A DNA stretch of 64,000 bases from Sphingobacterium micropteri. Lineage in GTDB: Bacteria > Bacteroidota > Bacteroidia > Sphingobacteriales > Sphingobacteriaceae. The notes beneath the pieces are model-generated. The model did no database searches and was not told where the DNA came from. It saw only the letters and a program-made list of their open reading frames with translations. Numbering within the stretch: position 1 is the first letter of the stretch; every line of letters starts with the position of its first letter. Where the stretch lies: assembly GCF_014692515.1 (NCBI RefSeq), contig NZ_JACOIK010000001.1:310001-374000 (forward strand), written 5' to 3'. A program made the translations under genes and the position numbers. This document shows, in pieces, positions 37,736-46,223 of this stretch.

Positions 37736-38110
37736 ATGAACCAAAAATTTAAAGCAGGCATTAACATCGCTATCAAGATTCCCAGGAGTAAATATGATGA
37801 AACAATAGCATTTTATAGGGATATTTTAAAGTTGGATGTGGAAGAAAAACCAATAAATAACCCAACTGTTTCCCGAACCCATGAAGTAAAGTTTGGTAAC
37901 AATATTATTTGGCTAGACTGTGTGGACAATTATACCCATTCCGAAACCTGGTTGCAGCTTACCGTTCCTGATGTGGAAGAAGCGACGAAATATTTGCAGT
38001 CAAACGGTGTGGAAACCTGTGATGAATTAGAAGAACTGCCCGAAAATATGCATTGGATTACCGATCCTGCCGGAACGGTATTTAACCTGCAACAGAGAGC
38101 ACCCGATTGA
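37736..38110 (+). CDS. VOC-family (glyoxalase/bleomycin resistance) protein
   Basis: 124-aa VOC protein with two beta-alpha-beta-beta-beta modules (NIAIKIPRSKYDETIAFYRD, then WLQLTVPDVEEATKYLQSNG and HWITDPAGTVFNLQ). Ligand-binding Glu/His positions are not obvious, so it could be a binding rather than catalytic member. It precedes a second VOC gene by 22 bp. Confidence 0.88.
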   Translation: MNQKFKAGINIAIKIPRSKYDETIAFYRDILKLDVEEKPINNPTVSRTHEVKFGNNIIWLDCVDNYTHSETWLQLTVPDVEEATKYLQSNGVETCDELEELPENMHWITDPAGTVFNLQQRAPD

Positions 38111-38132
38111 TCCAAATTTAAATGCACTGAAC

Positions 38133-38540
38133 ATGAATATAAGAACCACAATAGTTTGTTTGCCAATTCAGGATCTGGAAAAAACACTGACATTTTACAA
38201 CAACGTATTTGGACTTCCCGATATTCAGATTGAAGGAGGAATGATTACGATTGAACTTCCAAATCTTTCTTTATTTCTTATGGAAAAAGATGCTTTTGAA
38301 CCTTACAGCAGAAAAGCTGGTCGCAGCGTAGCATTTCCAAATGACAATATTGGAACAATTATCAGTTGTGCCTTGATGTCCAAAGAGGATGTGGATACAG
38401 CTTTGGAAAATACACCAAACTACGGAGGCGTTGTATCGGGCAAAGCTATGATTGATGAAACCTACGGTGGGTATATCGGATATATTTCTGACCCTGACGG
38501 TCATTTGTGGGAATTGGTATATCCACCACAGCAAGGATAA
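38133..38540 (+). CDS. VOC-family protein
   Basis: 135-aa VOC protein: RTTIVCLPIQDLEKTLTFYN, FGLPDIQIEGGMITIELPNL and the C-terminal GYIGYISDPDGHLWELVYPP, whose final Glu is the usual metal ligand. Unrelated in detail to the adjacent VOC gene, so not a recent duplication. Probably co-transcribed with it. Confidence 0.9.
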   Translation: MNIRTTIVCLPIQDLEKTLTFYNNVFGLPDIQIEGGMITIELPNLSLFLMEKDAFEPYSRKAGRSVAFPNDNIGTIISCALMSKEDVDTALENTPNYGGVVSGKAMIDETYGGYIGYISDPDGHLWELVYPPQQG

Positions 38541-38544
38541 AATA

Positions 38545-38856
38545 ATGAATATGGCGACAGAAAAGACATTAAGAATTTGTAACAAAGGACATAAATACTA
38601 CAAAAGCAGTCGGCTGACAAACGGTACTTTGCTTGACTTGCAACCAAAACGACTAATAAAACATAATTTGTTTGAACCAAATAGCGAGACCGTTATGGCA
38701 GTTCTTACTTATGAATTTCAGGAAAAAGACGGCATTACATTGCTGACAGGTAAAGAAGAACTACCCCAACCATTGGACACAGCAGCTTTTGATGACGCTT
38801 CCGCAGGTTGGAAATCTGCATTGGATTTAGTGAAACAAATTGCCGAAACATTATGA
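38545..38856 (+). pseudogene. Chimeric ORF: RNAP-alpha-CTD-like head joined to SRPBCC tail
   Basis: About 104 residues. Residues 1-22 (TEKTLRICNKGHKYYKSS) resemble the start of small RNA-polymerase-alpha-C-terminal-like proteins, whose next residues are normally DCPVCPICE. Here the sequence jumps to GTLLDLQPKRLIKHNLFEPN and ends TAAFDDASAGWKSALDLVKQ, the C-terminal half of an SRPBCC/AHSA1 protein. The frame stays open, so a hybrid protein could be made, but it looks like a deletion fusion. Start ATG 38,545 or 38,551. Confidence 0.6.
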
Positions 38857-38873
38857 CATATTACCTAACAGAA

Positions 38874-39761
38874 ATGAAAAGAGTAATTGTAATTTTCGGC
38901 TTGACACTTTTCATATTGACATCGTGCAACAAAAACAAGACAGACACTAAAACAATGACAACAACAACGACAAACAAAGTAACTTTTGATAGCGGATATT
39001 CCGAAGTGAACGGACTGAAAATGTATTACGAAATTTACGGACAAGGCAAACCGCTAGTTCTCATTCACGGTGGTGGCTCAACAATTCAATCTAATTTTGA
39101 AAAAATTATTCCTTTGTTCGCAAAAAACAGAAAAGTAATTGCTGTTGAATTACAAGCACACGGACGGACAAGCGACAGAAACGCAGACTTGACATTTGAG
39201 CAAGATGCTGACGACATTGCAACGCTACTCAAAAACTTAAACATGGACAAAGCCGACTTTTTCGGTTTCAGCAATGGCGGGACAACAACTTTGCAAATTG
39301 CCATTCGCCATCCCGAAATCGTTGATAAATTAGTTTTAGGCTCTGCACTTGCCAAACGAAAAGGAATTCCCGAATGGTTTTGGGATTTTATGAAACAAGC
39401 GAAATTGGAAAATATGCCTGAACAACTGAAAACGGCATACAAACAAGTTGCTCCTGACACAAGCGGTTTACAAATAATGCACGACAGAGATGCAAAACGA
39501 ATGGTAAACTTCAAAGACATTCCAGACGAACAAATAAAATCCATTAAAGCACCGACTTTAATCATCATTGGCGACAAAGACGTAATAACACCCGAACACG
39601 CCATTGAATTGCACAGACAGATTGCCAACGCTGAATTAGCGATAATTCCGGGTGGACATGGAGAATATATTGGCGAAATGACGACACTAAGACCCGACAC
39701 AAAAGAAAGTGAATTTGTTGTGCCGTTAATTGAAAAGTTTTTGAACAAACAAAAAGAATAA
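38874..39761 (+). CDS. Lipoprotein alpha/beta hydrolase
   Basis: About 295-aa hydrolase with a lipoprotein signal (MKRVIVIFGLTLFILTSC, Cys at 18) and a Thr/Lys linker. The alpha/beta fold shows an oxyanion HGGGS motif, the nucleophile elbow GFSNGGTTT (Ser in G-x-S-x-G), an Asp in IIGDKDVITP and a His near GGHGEY. The ATG at 38,874 is chosen because it begins the signal peptide; the open frame extends to 38,808. Codon use looks more AT-rich than flanking core genes, suggesting recent transfer. Confidence 0.9.
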   Translation: MKRVIVIFGLTLFILTSCNKNKTDTKTMTTTTTNKVTFDSGYSEVNGLKMYYEIYGQGKPLVLIHGGGSTIQSNFEKIIPLFAKNRKVIAVELQAHGRTSDRNADLTFEQDADDIATLLKNLNMDKADFFGFSNGGTTTLQIAIRHPEIVDKLVLGSALAKRKGIPEWFWDFMKQAKLENMPEQLKTAYKQVAPDTSGLQIMHDRDAKRMVNFKDIPDEQIKSIKAPTLIIIGDKDVITPEHAIELHRQIANAELAIIPGGHGEYIGEMTTLRPDTKESEFVVPLIEKFLNKQKE

Positions 39762-39803
39762 GGATTTTATATGTATTCGCAACCGATTTAAAAAAATAGT
39801 CCA

Positions 39804-40466
39804 ATGAAAAGTCTATATGTATTCGCAAACAGCACAATTTTATTTGGGGTTGTATCCATTATATGCCTCTTAATCCTGCATTTTGTCAGCGCGGAATTCA
39901 AGCCGAATTTCAGGATGGTAAGTGAATATGCTTTAGGAAAACACAAATGGTTGCTGACCATTTTCTTTATTTGCTGGGGGCTTTGCTCAATATCATCAGG
40001 GTTCATGTTGTGGAATGTTGTTACTTCAGGTTGGGCAAAGTTTGGAGTCGTATTATTATTTGTCACCGGCATGGGAGCCATTATGGGGGGCTTGTTTGAT
40101 GTCCAGCACAAACTGCACGGACTTTCTTCTATTATCGGCATTCCTTTTTTGCCAATTGGTGCATTACTTATATCGTATCACTTAATAAAAAAAGAAGAAT
40201 GGCAAAACCATTGCACACCACTAATAATTTCATCGCATTCTACTTGGATAAGTTTGATATTTATGGCTGGTTCAATGTTCCTGTTGTTTTCGAGTCTGAA
40301 ATCAGCAGGTATAGAATTTGGACAGAACTCGAAACCTTTTGTGGAACTGCCAAAAGGAGTTATTGGAATAAACGGCTGGGCAAATAGGTTATTGGTCTTG
40401 TGTTATATCTTGTATCCTGTATTAGCTGCAAAAATATTAATAACGATACTAGAATTAAAAGAATAA
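39804..40466 (+). CDS. DUF998 membrane protein
   Basis: 220-aa membrane protein with six predicted TM helices and the DUF998 pattern (FKPNFRMVSEYALGKHKWLL near the N-terminus; MGAIMGGLFDVQHKLHGLSS in the middle). Function unknown. Last intact gene of the island before the tRNA-derived repeats. Confidence 0.85.
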   Translation: MKSLYVFANSTILFGVVSIICLLILHFVSAEFKPNFRMVSEYALGKHKWLLTIFFICWGLCSISSGFMLWNVVTSGWAKFGVVLLFVTGMGAIMGGLFDVQHKLHGLSSIIGIPFLPIGALLISYHLIKKEEWQNHCTPLIISSHSTWISLIFMAGSMFLLFSSLKSAGIEFGQNSKPFVELPKGVIGINGWANRLLVLCYILYPVLAAKILITILELKE

Positions 40467-40501
40467 TAAAATGCTATGATGCCACGGCAGTGCCAAAGAG
40501 G

Positions 40502-40602
40502 GAGTTGCTTTTGTTTGTGATCCCGCTGGGATTTGTTCCGTCACACTATCCCGCACTCATTCCGGAACGAGATAGTTCGAACCCATCCCAACCCTTCTGT
40601 TC
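40502..40602 (-). repeat. Inner tRNA-Lys 3'-end copy and tRNA-like debris
   Basis: 40,502-40,524 repeats 23 bp of the left boundary (GAGTTGCTTTTGTTTGTGATCCC split by layout), and 40,508-40,534 repeats 27 bp of the intact tRNA-Lys 3' end (from GCTTTTG through GCTGGGATT). After this it diverges; a stray T-arm-like GTTCGAACCC lies near 40,576. This reads as a partial tRNA copy left by integration or recombination. An open frame across it (40,400-40,615) is not a gene. Confidence 0.6.
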
Positions 40603-40620
40603 TCATCCCAGCTAACAAAA

Positions 40621-40652
40621 AAAGCCCAATCTTTCGATTGAGCTTTTGTTTG
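40621..40652 (-). terminator. Terminator of tRNA-Lys
   Basis: On the minus strand, AGCTCAATC, a GAAA-type loop, GATTGGGCT and a seven-T run directly follow the tRNA-Lys 3' end. A clean Rho-independent terminator. Confidence 0.8.
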
Positions 40653-40725
40653 TGATCCCGCTGGGATTCGAACCCAGGACCCATACATTAAAAGTGTATT
40701 GCTCTACCAGCTGAGCTACGGAATC
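40653..40725 (-). tRNA. tRNA-Lys(UUU)
   Basis: 73-nt cloverleaf read on the minus strand. The acceptor stem GATTCCG pairs with CGGGATC (one T-G pair), D arm AGCTCAGCTGGTAGAGC, anticodon stem ATACA/TGTAT around CTTTTAA (anticodon TTT), T arm CTGGGTTCGAATCCCAG, discriminator A. CCA is not encoded. Its 3' end and terminator are the sequence copied at the island boundaries. Confidence 0.95.
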
Positions 40726-40828
40726 GTACTTCATTTGTGTTTGAAGTGTTGCAAAGGTAGAAAAAATGTTCACTTTTGCCAAATGACTGCTTGTTTATTT
40801 TTTGTGCAAGCCTTTAACGGACTGTTTT

Positions 40829-41701
40829 TCATGAAAATAATTTTTTAAAATTCGCTTTTATCATTCGATCTACTTGGTTTAGATCCTGACGTAATGTGAC
40901 GTGCTCATACCCTTTCTTTAATAGGAGATCATATGTCTCTCGACCCAAATATTGGTTGATTTCAAAATAAAGACTACCGTTAGGTGATAAATGTTTCTTC
41001 CCCATTTCAGCGATGACATCATAAAAAAGAAGAGGAGCCTGTTCTTCCACAAAAAGCGCGCTATGTGGCTCGTAAAGTAAAACATTCTGGTGCATGTCTT
41101 TTTGTTCACTTGGCGTAATATAGGGAGGATTACTGACGATAATATCATATTGCTGGTTTTCTTGTAGAAAGCTATCCCATTCCAAAATATCCGCTTCGAT
41201 AAAGTTTACAGAAAGATTTAGGTTTGTGGCATTTGTACGAGCAACCGTTATAGCCGGACTTTGCAGATCAATAGCATCAACTTGCGCATGGGGTAATAGC
41301 TTTTTAAGTGCTAGCGCGATGCAGCCCGACCCTGTACCGATATCGAGTATGGACATCTGTTCATTATTTTGATGTTCCCTAACAATCCATTCCACTAACT
41401 CTTCGGTTTCCGGACGGGGAATTAGTGTATGTTCGTTTACGGAAAGACAAAGGCCATAGAAATCTGCTTTCCCCAGGATATGTTGTATCGGACGCCCCGT
41501 CTGCAGTTCCTCAAGTATATTTAAAAATTGGGGCAATACCGTTTCTTTAACTTCGCTTGTACTGTTTAACATATAGTGCGTACTGTTTTTTTTCATTACA
41601 AAAGCGTAGGTCATCAAAAACAGTTGTTTAATTTCGGCGGGAGAATATAGTGGTAATAAAGCTTCTCGATAAATTTCCGCTATATCTTTGAAATTTTTCA
41701 T
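40829..41701 (-). CDS. prmC: Peptide chain release factor N5-glutamine methyltransferase
   Basis: 290-aa PrmC/HemK. The N-terminal helical domain ends in a GKADFYGL motif, SAM motif I is LDIGTGSGCIALALKK, and the catalytic NPPY motif lies in VSNPPYITPSE. Methylates the GGQ glutamine of release factors. Length is normal. Divergent from ribD, an arrangement I recall as common in Bacteroidota. Confidence 0.95.
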   Translation of the reverse strand: MKNFKDIAEIYREALLPLYSPAEIKQLFLMTYAFVMKKNSTHYMLNSTSEVKETVLPQFLNILEELQTGRPIQHILGKADFYGLCLSVNEHTLIPRPETEELVEWIVREHQNNEQMSILDIGTGSGCIALALKKLLPHAQVDAIDLQSPAITVARTNATNLNLSVNFIEADILEWDSFLQENQQYDIIVSNPPYITPSEQKDMHQNVLLYEPHSALFVEEQAPLLFYDVIAEMGKKHLSPNGSLYFEINQYLGRETYDLLLKKGYEHVTLRQDLNQVDRMIKANFKKLFS

Positions 41702-41799
41702 CTTAATAAATTGTCTTTTAAAGGTGGTAATAAACTACAAACTTACAAAAGCTGATTACACTTTTGATATTCTTTGGTAAATGCTAAGTTTGTAATAAT

Positions 41800-42861
41800 A
41801 TGGTACAAGACGAGAGATATATGCATCGTTGCCTCGATTTAGCTATTCTGGGAGCAGGTTCGGTTAGTCCAAATCCCATGGTTGGCGCTGTCATTTTGCA
41901 CGAAGGACGCATCATTGGTGAAGGCTATACATCGCCCTATGGAGGGCCTCATGCTGAAGTGAACGCCATACAGGACGCCTATCAGAAGTTAGGTGAAGCA
42001 GAAGCCCAAATCCGTTTTCGTACATCCACGATGTATGTCAGCTTAGAGCCCTGTTCGCACTTCGGAAAGACCCCACCCTGTGCCGATAAGTTGGTCGAAT
42101 TGCAATTCAAGCGTGTAGTTATTGGTTGTCTGGATCCCTTTGCAAAAGTTAATGGGCAAGGAGTTAAAAAATTACAATATGCAGGTATGGATACTACGGT
42201 AGGCGTGCTAAGAGATGCTTGTACGTTTATGAACAGACGATTCTTTACCCGTATTCAACAACAACGTCCCTATGTTATTTTAAAATGGGCGCAAACCGAC
42301 GATGGCTTTTTTTCGCCAGAGGATGCGGCACAGCAGTGGATAAGTAATAATGCCAGTAAACAACTTGTGCATAAGTGGAGAGGGGAGGAGGATGCAATAT
42401 TGATCGGTACATCGACTGCCTTGATCGATAACCCGGGATTGAAGACACGTTTGTGGAATGGAAAAAATCCCAAACGTATATTGATCGACAAATCCTTAAA
42501 AGTACCCGCAGATGCTGCTATTTTCGACGAAGAGGCTGATACTATTGTCTTCAATGCAAACCAAACAGATTGGCAGAAAAATAAAAAATTAATCGCATTA
42601 GAACATTTTGATCTCTATCTGCCGCAGCAGATGCTCTATCAGCTTTATCTGATGGATGTGCAATCCTTAATAGTAGAAGGTGGGGCGAAAACATTACAGT
42701 CGTTTATTGACGCAGGAATATGGGACGAAGCCCGTGTTTTTGTTTCTCGGCAACGTTGGGGACGGGGTAAACCTGCGCCTCTGTTAAAAAAATCAGCAGC
42801 TACTGTGCAAAAGGTGGGTAATGACGACTTGAACATTTATCTTAACGGGAGGAACAGTTAG
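41800..42861 (+). CDS. ribD: Bifunctional riboflavin deaminase/reductase RibD
   Basis: 353-aa RibD. The N-terminal zinc deaminase (HAEVNAI; EPCSHFGKTPPCADKLV) and the C-terminal pyrimidine reductase (about 150-353; YVILKWAQTDDGF, LVHKWRGEEDAILIGTSTAL, IVEGGAKTLQSFID) are both complete. Carries out two steps of riboflavin synthesis. No FMN riboswitch is evident in the short 98-bp upstream gap. Ends 4 bp inside the convergent gene at 42,858. Confidence 0.96.
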   Translation: MVQDERYMHRCLDLAILGAGSVSPNPMVGAVILHEGRIIGEGYTSPYGGPHAEVNAIQDAYQKLGEAEAQIRFRTSTMYVSLEPCSHFGKTPPCADKLVELQFKRVVIGCLDPFAKVNGQGVKKLQYAGMDTTVGVLRDACTFMNRRFFTRIQQQRPYVILKWAQTDDGFFSPEDAAQQWISNNASKQLVHKWRGEEDAILIGTSTALIDNPGLKTRLWNGKNPKRILIDKSLKVPADAAIFDEEADTIVFNANQTDWQKNKKLIALEHFDLYLPQQMLYQLYLMDVQSLIVEGGAKTLQSFIDAGIWDEARVFVSRQRWGRGKPAPLLKKSAATVQKVGNDDLNIYLNGRNS

Positions 42862-43238
42862 TGGACCTTTGGTGTATCCAGAAGATCCGTTACATAACCT
42901 AATACTTCCTGCTCGGTATGGCCATCTTCCAACATGGAAAAGGTGAGATATGCAGCATATATCTCTGCACTGAATACAACGTGTTTATCCGAAACTATTT
43001 TATCGATTACGTCTTCATTGACATCGATCCCAATATGATGTAATTCGTTGTGCAGATTGGTAGAAATAGCGCAGTGATCTTCTCCTGATGCAAAAGCCGC
43101 AATGATATGTAATACCAACTTGTCCAAAATTTCAGGGCTGATTTCGGTCGCTTTTTCGCCGTAACTACTTAAATCTATTCTTTTCTTAGCACTATTGACA
43201 ATTTTATCCCAAATAAGGTATTCCGTTTTCGTGTGCAT
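42858..43238 (-). CDS. Hypothetical protein
   Basis: 126-aa acidic, mostly helical cytosolic protein with no signal peptide or named motif. Recognisable only by local pattern: KLVLHIIAAFASGEDHCAIS and FSAEIYAAYLTFSMLEDGHT. Its 3' end overlaps ribD by 4 bp. Standard start and codon use support a real gene. No function proposed. Confidence 0.65.
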   Translation of the reverse strand: MHTKTEYLIWDKIVNSAKKRIDLSSYGEKATEISPEILDKLVLHIIAAFASGEDHCAISTNLHNELHHIGIDVNEDVIDKIVSDKHVVFSAEIYAAYLTFSMLEDGHTEQEVLGYVTDLLDTPKVH

Positions 43239-43358
43239 AGCTGTTGAAGTTTATAATCTACTTTAAAGATAATAAAAAGAAAAATATACCCCAAAATAAT
43301 GGTTGTATTTTTTGAGATTTCAAATGGAATTTATAAAATCATTTCGTACCTTTAAGGC

Positions 43359-44636
43359 ATGATTGCAGAAGAATTATTACACTTCGTCTGGCAATTTAGG
43401 CTTTTTAACCAATTAGAACTTTATAGCACAGATGATGAACAAATCAAGATTATTCAGGTTGGACAATGTAACGACAACGCCGGGCCCGATTTTTTATTCA
43501 GTCAAATATCAATTGATGGTCGAGAATGGAGAGGGCATGTAGAAATCCATGTGGATGGTGCCGATTGGTTTAAACACCAACACCATCTGGACGCAGTTTA
43601 CAATAGTGTTGTACTTCATGTTGTTTACCAAAACCCTGTTCCCGCATTTCGGGAAGACGGCACGGTTATTCCCTGTTTCGAACTTGCTTCCCTGATAGAT
43701 ACTGGTTTGCTGGAGCGCTATAGGAGCATTATGCAGAATCTACACTGGATTCCTTGCGAAAAACACCTGCATGAGGTAGATATCTTACATAAAACGCAAA
43801 CTATGCAGCGCATGGCCGCAATGCGTTTAGAACAGCGATATGGACAGATACAAGAGCTTTTGACCGAAACATTGGATGATTGGGAAAAAGTGTTGTTTTT
43901 GCAGCTTTGCCGTAGCTTTGGAATGAAAGTTAATACCCATCCATTTTTACAATTGGGGAAATTGGTCGATTTATCCTTAATACGAAAATATCGAAATGAT
44001 ATTTTCAAAATGGAAGCAATGATATTTGGTCAGGCTGGTTTTCTTACGGATGTACCGAACGAAGGCTACACGAAGAAGCTGGCTGAGGAGTATCGCTATT
44101 TGAAAGCTATCCATGGTCTAAAAGAGTTGAAAGTGTTGGAATGGAAGTTTATGCGTATGCGTCCATATAATTTCCCTACATTTCGTTTGGCGCAACTACT
44201 GGCTTTGTATGGTCGGGCTCCTTTTCTTTTTGAGGAGCTTATACACTGTAAAAACATGACGGATTTAAATCAAATATTGGCCAATGTATCATTGTCGTCT
44301 TTTTGGAAGACCCACTTTATATTGGGGAAAACAACGCCCGCACACGGCACTGACCTGTCACCGCGTTTTATAGAACATATTGCTATAAATGCGGTGATAC
44401 CCATGCTGTTTTCTTATGGAAAGTGTATGGGGATAGACGAATTGCAAACAAGGGCATTGGAGTGGTTAGCGGAACTAAACGCAGAGCAAAATAAAATTAC
44501 ACAAAAATTCAGTGAATTGACGTTGTCCGCAATGTCTGCCGCGGATTCACAAGGATTGTTGCAGTTGAAACAAAATTATTGTGATCAGAAGAAATGCTTG
44601 CAATGCAATATCGGACTTTCTTTGCTCAAGAGCTAA
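43359..44636 (+). CDS. DUF2851 family protein
   Basis: 425-aa Bacteroidota protein. The N-terminus has the family pattern EELLHFVWQFRLFNQLEL and QVGQCNDNAGPDFLFSQISI, then GHVEIHVDGADWFKHQHHLD. The C-terminus ends in a Cys cluster (YCDQKKCLQCNIG) that could bind metal. The His/Glu-rich N-terminal region suggests a nuclease-like or metal site, but this is not shown. Convergent with the ankyrin gene (4-bp overlap). Confidence 0.85.
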   Translation: MIAEELLHFVWQFRLFNQLELYSTDDEQIKIIQVGQCNDNAGPDFLFSQISIDGREWRGHVEIHVDGADWFKHQHHLDAVYNSVVLHVVYQNPVPAFREDGTVIPCFELASLIDTGLLERYRSIMQNLHWIPCEKHLHEVDILHKTQTMQRMAAMRLEQRYGQIQELLTETLDDWEKVLFLQLCRSFGMKVNTHPFLQLGKLVDLSLIRKYRNDIFKMEAMIFGQAGFLTDVPNEGYTKKLAEEYRYLKAIHGLKELKVLEWKFMRMRPYNFPTFRLAQLLALYGRAPFLFEELIHCKNMTDLNQILANVSLSSFWKTHFILGKTTPAHGTDLSPRFIEHIAINAVIPMLFSYGKCMGIDELQTRALEWLAELNAEQNKITQKFSELTLSAMSAADSQGLLQLKQNYCDQKKCLQCNIGLSLLKS

Positions 44637-45286
44637 GCTACCCGCAATATTTCGGCAAGTTCTTTATGTCCCTTTTCGAGCGCAAGATCAGAAGCAGTCA
44701 TGCCCATTTCTGTTTTTACGGAAACATCTGCTCCGTTTTCCAGTAAGACGATAATCAGATCGATATTGCCTTGTTGTGCTGCAATGTGTAACGGAGTGAT
44801 ACGGGCGTGTTGAGCTACGTTTACGTTTGCACCACCTTCAATTAACATTTTACTGATTTGGTCATATCCCCCGGTAAGTGCCGTATGCAATGGATATACA
44901 TAGTAACCATTTTGTGAACATATATTTGGGTCTGCACCTTTTGCTAAGAGTGTTTGAACCACTTTTTCCTGCCCGAAATGTGTCGCAATGCCTAACGGTG
45001 TAAAGCCATGTGTAGAAATCTCATCGAGAACTTCGGGTTTTTGTTTAAGCATATTCTCGATCTGTTGGGCAAGACCAATGGCGCAGGATTCATGGATCGT
45101 AATAGCCGTTAAGTGATTCAGTATCGTTTTGATCACTTGGTCTTTATGGTAATAACAGGCGAGTAATAATGGAGATATATCATGGCTTGTCTGCTCTCTC
45201 AATAATTCCGGTTGCGTTCTCAACAATATCTCCAAATCATGGTGGTTCCCGGTCTCTATATATTCTTCTAACTTATATAAGCTCAT
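44633..45286 (-). CDS. Ankyrin-repeat protein
   Basis: 217-aa soluble protein made of about five to six ankyrin repeats; the clearest are GFTPLGIATHFGQEKVVQTL, YYVYPLHTALTGGYDQISKM, RITPLHIAAQQGNIDLIIVL and GMTASDLALEKGHKELAEIL. No signal peptide. Presumably a protein-binding module; partner unknown. Confidence 0.93.
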   Translation of the reverse strand: MSLYKLEEYIETGNHHDLEILLRTQPELLREQTSHDISPLLLACYYHKDQVIKTILNHLTAITIHESCAIGLAQQIENMLKQKPEVLDEISTHGFTPLGIATHFGQEKVVQTLLAKGADPNICSQNGYYVYPLHTALTGGYDQISKMLIEGGANVNVAQHARITPLHIAAQQGNIDLIIVLLENGADVSVKTEMGMTASDLALEKGHKELAEILRVA

Positions 45287-45477
45287 TACATATCTTTTGA
45301 AGTTTACGAATTAAATAAAATTTTGTGAAAAATGGATGAAATGTGAATAAGATTTGATGTGTTTATAAAAATAAGCATATCATACCGAATAACCTTTTAT
45401 GCTATTCGGCATGTAGTCATACTTCGACATTTCCTAATAAACTCGTTAAAATGCTGCGGTATTGTTAATTTAAAATT

Positions 45478-45560
45478 TACTTTTGTACTAGCCCTCCCAA
45501 AGGGCATGTTTTTCATAGGTAGATGTAGGGCCGAATTTCATAGTTCGGCCCTTACTTTTT
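45478..45560 (+). ncRNA. Candidate small RNA with two hairpins
   Basis: TACTTTTG at 45,478-45,485 matches the Bacteroidota TAnnTTTG element exactly. Downstream lie hairpin GCCCT/AGGGC (about 45,491-45,505, followed by GTTTTT) and a strong terminator AGGGCCGAA/TTCGGCCCT (45,527-45,552) with a T-run. This would give a transcript of about 65-70 nt in a 290-bp gene-free gap. No convincing -33 element. The short frame over it (45,359-45,589) is not convincing as protein. Confidence 0.4.
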
Positions 45561-45577
45561 TCCTGAAAATCGTGAAG

Positions 45578-46171
45578 TTATTTCGATAGGTCTCTTTTCC
45601 CCACCAGTTCCTTCCGAATGCGGCTAAGAGATGTATCGGTAATGCCTAAAAAAGTGGCGATATGCTTTAATGGTGCTTGTTGAAAGATAAGTGGTTTCTC
45701 TGCCAGCAGTTGTTTATAACGGTCTATTGCGGATAGACTAATAATATCTATGGCTCTTTTTTTAGTGATAAGTAATTGATAAGCCATCCAAGCACGACCC
45801 CATTCCGCCAGCGCCGGAATGGTCTCAAACAGCCCCTGAAATTGTTCAAGTTTTATTTTCCACAATGTACAATCCGTTATGCATACCATATTCTCTTGTG
45901 TAGGAATATGATGGAATATAGAAGCTACTTCGATAACGACGTCATCGGGGCAAAAAAAGTTAGTACTGATATCATTACCTTCGTAATCATGGACGAAAGC
46001 ACGAACGATACCGTCCTCAAGTATATAGTAGCAATCACTAATCTGCCCTTCGTGTAATAGAAGATCGCCTTTCTTGAAAGAGACTTTTTCATGTTGTTCT
46101 ATAATGCGCTCTATATCCGTATAGGACATGGAAGGATATTGGTAAACTAAGTGAAGTTTATCTGGGTACAT
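45578..46171 (-). CDS. Crp/Fnr-family transcriptional regulator
   Basis: About 197 aa. A cyclic-nucleotide-binding-type domain (FKKGDLLLHEGQISDCYYIL, then GNDISTNFFCPDDVVIEVAS) and a short C-terminal HTH (LKHIATFLGITDTSLSRIRK). It lacks the Fnr Cys cluster. The ATG at 46,171 is preferred to the long upstream frame at 46,234, which would overlap the DUF5686 gene. Lies downstream of the DUF5686 gene on the same strand. Confidence 0.9.
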   Translation of the reverse strand: MYPDKLHLVYQYPSMSYTDIERIIEQHEKVSFKKGDLLLHEGQISDCYYILEDGIVRAFVHDYEGNDISTNFFCPDDVVIEVASIFHHIPTQENMVCITDCTLWKIKLEQFQGLFETIPALAEWGRAWMAYQLLITKKRAIDIISLSAIDRYKQLLAEKPLIFQQAPLKHIATFLGITDTSLSRIRKELVGKRDLSK

Positions 46172-46223
46172 AGCAGCTTTTTGTTTTAAAAATAGAGTTT
46201 TTTTAAAACAAAATACATACCAT

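Noticed and set aside
39086..39748. 220-aa minus-strand frame opposite the alpha/beta hydrolase
   Set aside because: Exact shadow of a hydrolase with complete catalytic motifs; Cys/Ser-rich translation with no family pattern.
40400..40615. 71-aa open frame near tRNA-Lys
   Set aside because: Overlaps the end of the DUF998 gene and then the tRNA-like debris; no protein-like pattern.
45359..45589. 76-aa open frame on plus strand
   Set aside because: Crosses two hairpins and a terminator and has no family pattern; better explained as intergenic or small RNA.
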